Positions 7,838 through 12,013 of a stretch of DNA of 12,013 nt are shown piece after piece. The notes beneath the pieces were generated by a model. The model worked only from the letters and a program-made list of their open reading frames with translations, searched no databases and was not told the origin of the DNA. How positions within the stretch are numbered: the stretch's first letter is position 1; each line of letters opens with the position of its first letter. The stretch is from positions 1-12,013 of the forward strand of contig OMRF01000103.1 in the NCBI GenBank assembly GCA_900313435.1, given 5' to 3'. Position numbers and translations under genes: made by a program. The stretch is from an uncultured Lachnospiraceae bacterium (lineage in GTDB: Bacteria > Bacillota > Clostridia > Lachnospirales > Lachnospiraceae).

Positions 7838-10054
7838 ATGGCTGTTAAAGAAGACCGGTTAAAAAAAGAAAGGCAGCAAGGGCTTCGTGCAAAGAGAAGG
7901 AGGGGAATGCTCCCCTTCATTGTGATGATGATCGCGGTCGTAGCCTCAGTAGCTTTTGTTGTTATATACTCATTCGCATCCTTTTATAATCGCGCGAAAA
8001 ATGATGCCAGAGAGCTTGGTAGTACGATCCTTTCGGCAAAGACTCAAAGCTTCACGGGATACACTGAAAAGATAAAGGCTACTTTAGATGTGGCGGCTGT
8101 CGCTGTGGAAGATGATATGAGAAAGGGCATCGATTATGACGGCATACAATCGGTCTTTCTTACGGAATCGGAGATGATCAAAAGAGATATAGATTCAAAT
8201 TTCTCCGGTATTTACGGTGTTGTGAACGGGGAGTACCATGACGGCGAGGGCTGGATCCCCACCGAAGGCTTTATCCCGACCGAACGCCCCTGGTACAAGC
8301 CTGCGCTCGCAGCGGACGGGCAGATCGTTATGATCCCGCCTTATATTGATGCCCAGACCGCTGATGTCTGCATTACCTTTACAAAGTCGCTCTATGACAA
8401 AAAGAGTGTCGTAGCCTTTGATGTGTTTTTGAGTATGCTCCAGGAAATGGTCTCTGGAATAAAAATGAGCGGGAAGGGCTACGCCTTTCTGACCGCACAT
8501 GACGGTACTGTCATAGCGCATTCAGATATTAACGAGATCGGGAAGGATTATTCGAAAGAGGAAGCGATGAGCGGGATAATTCAAAGCGCGGAAGCCGGAA
8601 GCCCTTCCTCCTTTGAGACACTGATAGACGGTGAGGAGAGCACCGTTTTTACGAATATGACGGATGACGGATGGCATGTTTTCTTTATAGTGAAAAACTC
8701 AGATCTTTATGAGGGTGTGAGAGGGGTATTTTACAGGGATCTCATAGTGATGATCCTGGTATCGGCGCTGGTGGTTGTTCTCGGATCTATTGCTGCCAGA
8801 CGTTCCAGGAAGCAGCTTGATGCTGAAGAGGAGCTTATAAGAAAGGCTGAGATCGCGGACAGATCTAATCAGCTGAAAACCATATTCCTTTCATCCATGA
8901 GTCATGAGATCAGGACACCCATCAATTCCGTTCTCGGAATGAATGAGATGATCGAGAGGGAGTCCAAAGAGGAAAATATACTCTCCTACTCAAAGAATAT
9001 CGAGAGCGCCGGAAACATGCTGCTTGCGATAGTGAACAATATCCTGGATTTCTCAAAGCTCGAGTCCGGAGACATTTCACTTATGGATAAGCCTTATCAG
9101 ACAGCTTCCCTCATGAATGATCTGGCGGAATATCTGAGAGACAGGATAAAGGAAAAGAAGCTGTCAGCTTTTATCGATATTGATGAGAATATCCCGTCCT
9201 ATCTTTCCGGCGATCAGACAAGGCTCAGACAGGTAATATTAAACCTGCTTTCAAACGCCCTTAAATATACGGAAAGGGGCGGTATCACCTTCAGCGCAAA
9301 GGGGCGCAAGTTATCGGAGGACAAATATCTTTTGTCAGTCACCGTCTCTGATACGGGGGTCGGGATCGATAAAAAGGAACTGGAAAAGCTGTTTGCTTCC
9401 TTTGAGAAATCTGAAAGCTCTGTGGAAGGTCATATTCAGGGGACCGGACTGGGCCTTACTATTGTAAAAGGTCTTGTTGAAGCCATGGGAGGAACGATCA
9501 GTATTGAAAGTGAGCCTCAAAAGGGTTCGACCTTTACTGTAGAGATCCCTCAGGGTATCAGCGACAGCCGGCCCGCGGGACCTATCGCGAAGGAACCGGA
9601 AAAATCTGAGGAAGAAAAGGATAAGCTAAAAAAACAACCGTTATTTGAAGCGCCTGATGCGCACATACTCGCAGTTGATGATAATGATATCAATCTCGCG
9701 GTGCTTTCCGCCCTTCTGAAGCGTACAAAGGTTAATATAGATACAGCTTTGGGCGGTGCTGAGGCCATAGAGATGTCAAAGGAGAAAAAGTATGATCTCA
9801 TCTTCATGGATCACATGATGCCCGATCCTGACGGAATAGAGACTCTCCACAGGATACAGAACGATACGGGTAATCCCAATCAGAATACTCCCGAGGTCGC
9901 ACTCACGGCAAATGCCATCGCCGGTGCGGAAAAGATGTATATTGATGAGGGCTTTGCCGCTTATCTCACAAAACCGGTGAATCCGCAGAAGATAGAAAAG
10001 CTCATAAAAGAATTTTTGCCCGCGGAAAAGATAAATGTTTTGAATGATCGCTGA
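7838..10054 (+). CDS. Hybrid sensor histidine kinase: dCache sensor - HisKA - HATPase - REC
   Basis: This membrane hybrid kinase has 738 residues. A basic N-terminus precedes TM1 (about 25-49). An extracytoplasmic region of about 250 residues (50-297) looks like a dCache domain: it contains ERPWYKPALAADG and PPYIDAQTADV in the membrane-distal module, and GYAFLTAHDGTVIAH in the proximal one. TM2 is at about 300-319, followed by a helical linker. HisKA has H356 in SHEIRTPIN; the ATPase domain has N469 and N473, DTGVGI (D505) and GTGLG (535-539). After a charged Lys/Glu-rich linker (about 585-600) comes a receiver with D614/D615, phospho-acceptor D658 in MDHMMP, T690 and K712. The protein ends after the receiver and has no HPt, unlike the other kinase in the operon. 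The two kinase cores are clearly paralogous (SHEIRTPINxVLGMNEMI in both). The signal sensed is unknown; the dCache motif hints at an amine or amino-acid-like ligand. Confidence 0.93.
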   Translation: MAVKEDRLKKERQQGLRAKRRRGMLPFIVMMIAVVASVAFVVIYSFASFYNRAKNDARELGSTILSAKTQSFTGYTEKIKATLDVAAVAVEDDMRKGIDYDGIQSVFLTESEMIKRDIDSNFSGIYGVVNGEYHDGEGWIPTEGFIPTERPWYKPALAADGQIVMIPPYIDAQTADVCITFTKSLYDKKSVVAFDVFLSMLQEMVSGIKMSGKGYAFLTAHDGTVIAHSDINEIGKDYSKEEAMSGIIQSAEAGSPSSFETLIDGEESTVFTNMTDDGWHVFFIVKNSDLYEGVRGVFYRDLIVMILVSALVVVLGSIAARRSRKQLDAEEELIRKAEIADRSNQLKTIFLSSMSHEIRTPINSVLGMNEMIERESKEENILSYSKNIESAGNMLLAIVNNILDFSKLESGDISLMDKPYQTASLMNDLAEYLRDRIKEKKLSAFIDIDENIPSYLSGDQTRLRQVILNLLSNALKYTERGGITFSAKGRKLSEDKYLLSVTVSDTGVGIDKKELEKLFASFEKSESSVEGHIQGTGLGLTIVKGLVEAMGGTISIESEPQKGSTFTVEIPQGISDSRPAGPIAKEPEKSEEEKDKLKKQPLFEAPDAHILAVDDNDINLAVLSALLKRTKVNIDTALGGAEAIEMSKEKKYDLIFMDHMMPDPDGIETLHRIQNDTGNPNQNTPEVALTANAIAGAEKMYIDEGFAAYLTKPVNPQKIEKLIKEFLPAEKINVLNDR

Positions 10055-10352
10055 TATGAAAGAAGATTTTTCTCTCGATACGAATAAAGAGAGCGGACCG
10101 GCTCTCACGATGACAGTCTCTCCTGTTTTTGGGAGCGGGGATGACCGTTATGCTTTTGTCTCATTTACGGACGGCGAAAGAACAGCGGAAGGAAAGATCC
10201 CCGACTGCGTCATCACAAATAATAAAGGCTTTTCTGATGAAGAAAAGAAAGCTCTCTCCAATTATATGAAGAGAGAGCTTTCTTCTTTGAAAAAACTTGC
10301 GTCATCCCAGGGACCTCTTCAGGCTATGATGAAGAAAGGCCCCGGGAACTGA
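10044..10352 (+). CDS. Small conserved-looking hypothetical protein (102 aa)
   Basis: I cannot assign a function. The protein is soluble, without a signal peptide or membrane segment. An N-terminal half of alternating hydrophobic residues (ALTMTVSPVF, RYAFVSFTDG, TAEGKIPDCVITNN) suggests beta strands. A charged C-terminal helix follows (SDEEKKALSNYMKRELSSLKK). The start at 10044 overlaps the kinase stop by 11 bases; an in-frame ATG at 10056 gives a version four residues shorter, and neither has a strong ribosome binding site, so translation is probably coupled. It is the last gene of the operon and ends 6 bases from the convergent trpB stop. Its 3' third contains a perfect 14-bp inverted repeat. 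I judge it real because it continues the operon tightly and its composition is protein-like. Confidence 0.7.
   Translation: MIADMKEDFSLDTNKESGPALTMTVSPVFGSGDDRYAFVSFTDGERTAEGKIPDCVITNNKGFSDEEKKALSNYMKRELSSLKKLASSQGPLQAMMKKGPGN
10245..10284. terminator. Inverted repeat inside the small gene, candidate terminator for trpB (minus strand)
   Basis: The arms at 10245-10258 and 10271-10284 are perfectly complementary over 14 bases, with a 12-base loop. The tip of the stem is GC-containing (GCTCTCTC) and its base is A/T-rich. Read on the minus strand, the descending arm runs into UUUCUUUUCUUC, a fair U-rich tract, about 75 bases past the trpB stop codon. Read on the plus strand, the arm is followed by CTTCTTTG, a weaker tract, and there it lies within translated sequence. 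A bidirectional or trpB-specific intrinsic terminator is the simplest reading. Confidence 0.5.
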
Positions 10353-10358
10353 TCTTTT

Positions 10359-11729
10359 TCAGATCTTCGGAAGACCTGCAAAACCCTTTTCAAGGTCTTC
10401 ATCCGTCGGGATGTAATCAGACATCGTCTTGTCATTGAAATTCTGGTAAGCAACCATATCAAAATATCCGGTTCCGGTGAGTCCGAAGACTATGGTCTTT
10501 TCCTCGCCGGTCTCTTTGCATTTCAGCGCCTCGTCGATAGCAACGCGGATGGCGTGGCTTGATTCGGGAGCGGGGAGGATACCTTCGGTTCTTGCAAACT
10601 GCTCTGCAGCCTCAAATACCTTTGTCTGCTCAACTGCGACAGCCTCCATGAGACCTTCATCATAAAGCTCTGAAAGGATGGGGCTCATTCCGTGATATCT
10701 CAGGCCACCTGCATGATTGGGTGAAGGCATGAAGTCGTGACCAAGGGTGTACATCTTCGCGAGAGGACATACCATTCCGGTGTCAGCGAAATCGTAAGCG
10801 TAGCGGCCTCTTGTGAAGCTGGGGCAGGATGCGGGCTCTACTGCTATGATCCTGTAGTCTGCCTCGCCTCTCAGCTTTTCTCCCATGAAGGGAGAGATGA
10901 GTCCTCCGAGGTTTGATCCGCCGCCTGCGCATCCTATTATGATGTCAGGTTTGATTCCGCATTTGTCGAGAGCAGCCTTTGTCTCAAGACCGATGATACT
11001 CTGATGGAGAAGGACCTGATTCAGCACGCTTCCCAGAACGTAACGATAGCCTTCAGTCTTTACGGCAGTCTCAACAGCTTCAGAGATCGCGCAGCCAAGC
11101 GAGCCGTTTGTTCCGGGGAATTCTGCAAGGATCTTTTTCCCGACCTCCGTCGTATTTGAAGGAGAGGGAGTCACATCGGCTCCGTAGGTCCTCATAACCT
11201 CACGGCGGAAGGGCTTCTGCTCATAGGAAACCTTTACCATGTAGACCTTCAAGTCGAGGCCAAAGAAGGCACAGGCCATTGAAAGAGCCGTTCCCCACTG
11301 TCCCGCACCGGTTTCAGTGGTGACACCCTTCAGACCCTGTTTCTTTGCGTAATAAGCCTGGGCTATGGCAGAGTTCAGCTTGTGGGAGCCGGAGGTATTG
11401 TTTCCTTCGAATTTGTAGAAGATGTGTGCCGGAGTTCCGAGAGCCTTCTCAAGAAATTCCGCGTGAATGAGGGGAGACGGACGGTACATCTTGTAGAATT
11501 CATAAACCTCATCGGGAATGGGGATGAAGCGGCTGTCATCATCAAGCTCCTGCTTGATAAGCTCGTCACAGAACACGGGCTTAAGCTCATCGGCGGACAT
11601 CGGCTGGTGAGTCCCGGGGTTCAGGAACGGGGCGGGTTTCGTTTTCATATCCCCCCTTACGTTGTACCAATTCTTCGGGATCTCGTCTTCTGTAAGATAG
11701 GTTTTGTAGGGAACTTTCGGTATGCTCAT
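10359..11729 (-). CDS. trpB: Tryptophan synthase beta chain, stand-alone TrpB2 type
   Basis: This PLP enzyme has 456 residues and joins indole with L-serine to give L-tryptophan in the cytoplasm. The PLP-binding lysine is K117 in NNTSGSHKLNSA. Other family motifs are ETGAGQWG (139-146), the phosphate-binding GCAGGGSN (266-273), EGILPAPESSHA (382-393) and GLTGTGYFD (416-424). The length, the N-terminal segment (KTYLTEDEIPKNWYNV) and RPSPLIHAEFLEKALGTPAHIFYKFEGNN are typical of the TrpB2 subfamily rather than classical TrpB1. No trpA or other trp gene is adjacent within the window, which fits the idea that TrpB2 can work on free indole. The frame stays open for 50 codons further upstream, but that extension runs through the T-box leader. 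The start at 11729 has a good AAAGGAG site and a typical N-terminus. Expression is probably induced when uncharged tRNA-Trp accumulates. Confidence 0.95.
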   Translation of the reverse strand: MSIPKVPYKTYLTEDEIPKNWYNVRGDMKTKPAPFLNPGTHQPMSADELKPVFCDELIKQELDDDSRFIPIPDEVYEFYKMYRPSPLIHAEFLEKALGTPAHIFYKFEGNNTSGSHKLNSAIAQAYYAKKQGLKGVTTETGAGQWGTALSMACAFFGLDLKVYMVKVSYEQKPFRREVMRTYGADVTPSPSNTTEVGKKILAEFPGTNGSLGCAISEAVETAVKTEGYRYVLGSVLNQVLLHQSIIGLETKAALDKCGIKPDIIIGCAGGGSNLGGLISPFMGEKLRGEADYRIIAVEPASCPSFTRGRYAYDFADTGMVCPLAKMYTLGHDFMPSPNHAGGLRYHGMSPILSELYDEGLMEAVAVEQTKVFEAAEQFARTEGILPAPESSHAIRVAIDEALKCKETGEEKTIVFGLTGTGYFDMVAYQNFNDKTMSDYIPTDEDLEKGFAGLPKI

Positions 11730-11735
11730 ATTGCA

Positions 11736-11742
11736 CTCCTTT
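11736..11742 (-). promoter_or_regulatory. Ribosome binding site of trpB
   Basis: AAAGGAG lies 6 bases before the ATG at 11729 on the minus strand. It decides the start against the longer open frame. The same seven bases are perfectly complementary to CUCCUUU at 11781-11775 in the leader. Confidence 0.85.
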
Positions 11743-11743
11743 C

Positions 11744-11762
11744 TGCTGCGTAATTCGCAGCA
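11744..11762 (-). promoter_or_regulatory. Leader hairpin directly upstream of the trpB ribosome binding site
   Basis: The minus-strand sequence UGCUGCG-AAUUA-CGCAGCA forms a perfect 7-bp stem with a 5-base loop, ending one base before the Shine-Dalgarno sequence. It lies between the SD and an upstream complementary CUCCUUU (11775-11781), so both helices could stack into one structure that hides the SD. The hairpin is plain in the sequence; a regulatory role is inference. Confidence 0.5.
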
Positions 11763-11786
11763 ACTACACCTTGCAAAGGAGGGTAT

Positions 11787-11832
11787 AAAAAAACAACCCT
11801 GTCCTCTGCGATCTTCTTCGTAGGGACAGGAT
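11787..11832 (-). terminator. T-box-controlled intrinsic terminator upstream of trpB
   Basis: On the minus strand AUCCUGUCC (11832-11824) pairs with GGACAGGGU (11804-11796), giving 9 bp including one G-U pair. The loop can pair further (CUACG with CGCAG, one mismatch). The stem is followed by UG and seven U residues (11793-11787). The 5' arm is also the 3' half of the antiterminator, so the two folds exclude each other. Confidence 0.88.
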
Positions 11833-11857
11833 CGTATATCCTGCGGTGCCACTCTAC
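11820..11857 (-). promoter_or_regulatory. T-box antiterminator element
   Basis: The conserved T-box sequence appears as AGAGUGGCACCGCAG (11855-11841). The fold is GUAG (11857-11854) with CUAC (11823-11820), then a UGGCACC bulge, then GCAGGAU paired with AUCCUGU around the loop AUACG. UGGC in the bulge (11851-11848) is complementary to GCCA, the 3' end of a tRNA with discriminator G, as in bacterial tRNA-Trp. Confidence 0.88.
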
Positions 11858-12013
11858 TTGACGCGCCCTGCGCGCCCACTCAGTGCATGCTATCACATGC
11901 CGGATGTTTTTAACGAAGCTCCCGCTCCGTCGCACCTACTTGCCCCTCTTAAAAGAGACTTTCAGCTTGCCCTCAGAAGTCCATTCACTTCGCTTCCGCC
12001 TGCCGCGATCCCA

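Larger units (their letters stand above)
11787..12013 (-). ncRNA. T-box riboswitch leader of trpB (tRNA-Trp specific), 5' end outside the window
   Basis: The 284 bases between the trpB start and the window end hold no gene; they are a T-box leader. Only the 3' side of stem I is present. A specifier-loop-like segment GUGAAUGGACUUCUGAG contains UGG (minus strand, 11983-11981), the Trp codon, followed by a purine as is usual. Downstream come GCUGAAAG and AGUAGGUGCGACGG, which match the usual T-box linker and stem III style. A perfect hairpin ACGGAGC-GGGA-GCUUCGU (11930-11913) and a GC-rich hairpin near 11878-11861 follow, and then the antiterminator/terminator pair. In this class uncharged tRNA binds specifier and bulge, stabilises the antiterminator and allows read-through. 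The specifier assignment is from position and neighbours; the 5' half of stem I is missing, so it cannot be folded fully here. Confidence 0.88.

Noticed and set aside
10349..10366. Short palindrome GATCT-TTTTC-AGATC between the convergent stops as a terminator
   Set aside because: Only 5 bp of stem, A/T-rich, and no U-tract after it on either strand.
10370..10400. Inverted repeat GAAGACCT / AGGTCTTC at the 3' end of trpB, with inner AAAA/TTTT pairing, as terminator of the plus-strand operon
   Set aside because: The stem is real, but no U-tract follows on the plus strand and the sequence encodes the normal TrpB C-terminus, so chance is a sufficient explanation.
11730..11879. A 50-codon N-terminal extension of trpB starting at 11879
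   Set aside because: It translates the T-box antiterminator, terminator and the SD. The extra residues do not resemble TrpB, and the ATG at 11729 has a good ribosome binding site.
1..12013. CRISPR array, insertion sequence, tRNA or rRNA gene, phage or attachment sites
   Set aside because: I saw no regular direct repeats, transposase-like proteins, tRNA-like folds or integrase; apart from the T-box leader the window is almost entirely protein coding.

Overview
The window looks like a chromosomal stretch from a low-to-mid GC Firmicute, most likely a Lachnospiraceae-type clostridium. Three things suggest this: a T-box riboswitch in front of trpB, hybrid histidine kinases with the MDHxMP receiver signature common in that group, and a large Fe-S/GltD-like flavoprotein of a type I associate with gut clostridia. 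The assignment is a judgement from protein style, not from a search.

Positions 1-10352 read as one co-directional plus-strand gene set. In order it holds the 3' end of a potassium channel with two TrkA-C-like domains; a 936-residue iron-sulfur/FAD/NAD(P) oxidoreductase; a hybrid histidine kinase with seven membrane segments and its own HPt domain; a secreted, membrane-anchored serine-hydrolase (class C beta-lactamase-like) protein; a second hybrid kinase with a dCache-type extracellular sensor and no HPt; and a small hypothetical protein. Gaps are 34, 23, -4, 12 and -11 bases, with no convincing terminator or promoter between them, so co-transcription is likely. No DNA-binding response regulator or other obvious output protein is present. 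The two kinases could share the single HPt domain and pass phosphate to a regulator encoded elsewhere.

Positions 10359-11729 on the minus strand encode a stand-alone tryptophan synthase beta chain (TrpB2 type), convergent with the operon and separated from it by only 6 bases. Its leader (about 11730 to the window end) is a T-box riboswitch with a UGG (Trp) specifier, a canonical T-box sequence, mutually exclusive antiterminator and terminator helices, and a UGGC bulge that matches the GCCA end expected of bacterial tRNA-Trp. Downstream of the terminator a second fold could hide the trpB ribosome binding site.

The most unusual points are: (1) the beta-lactamase-like protein has Asp where the nucleophilic Ser of SxxK should be, while its YxN and HxG motifs are intact, which suggests a pseudoenzyme or sensor sitting between two sensor kinases; (2) a perfect 14-bp inverted repeat inside the small last gene, which may serve as terminator for the convergent trpB; (3) a possible translational layer behind the T-box.
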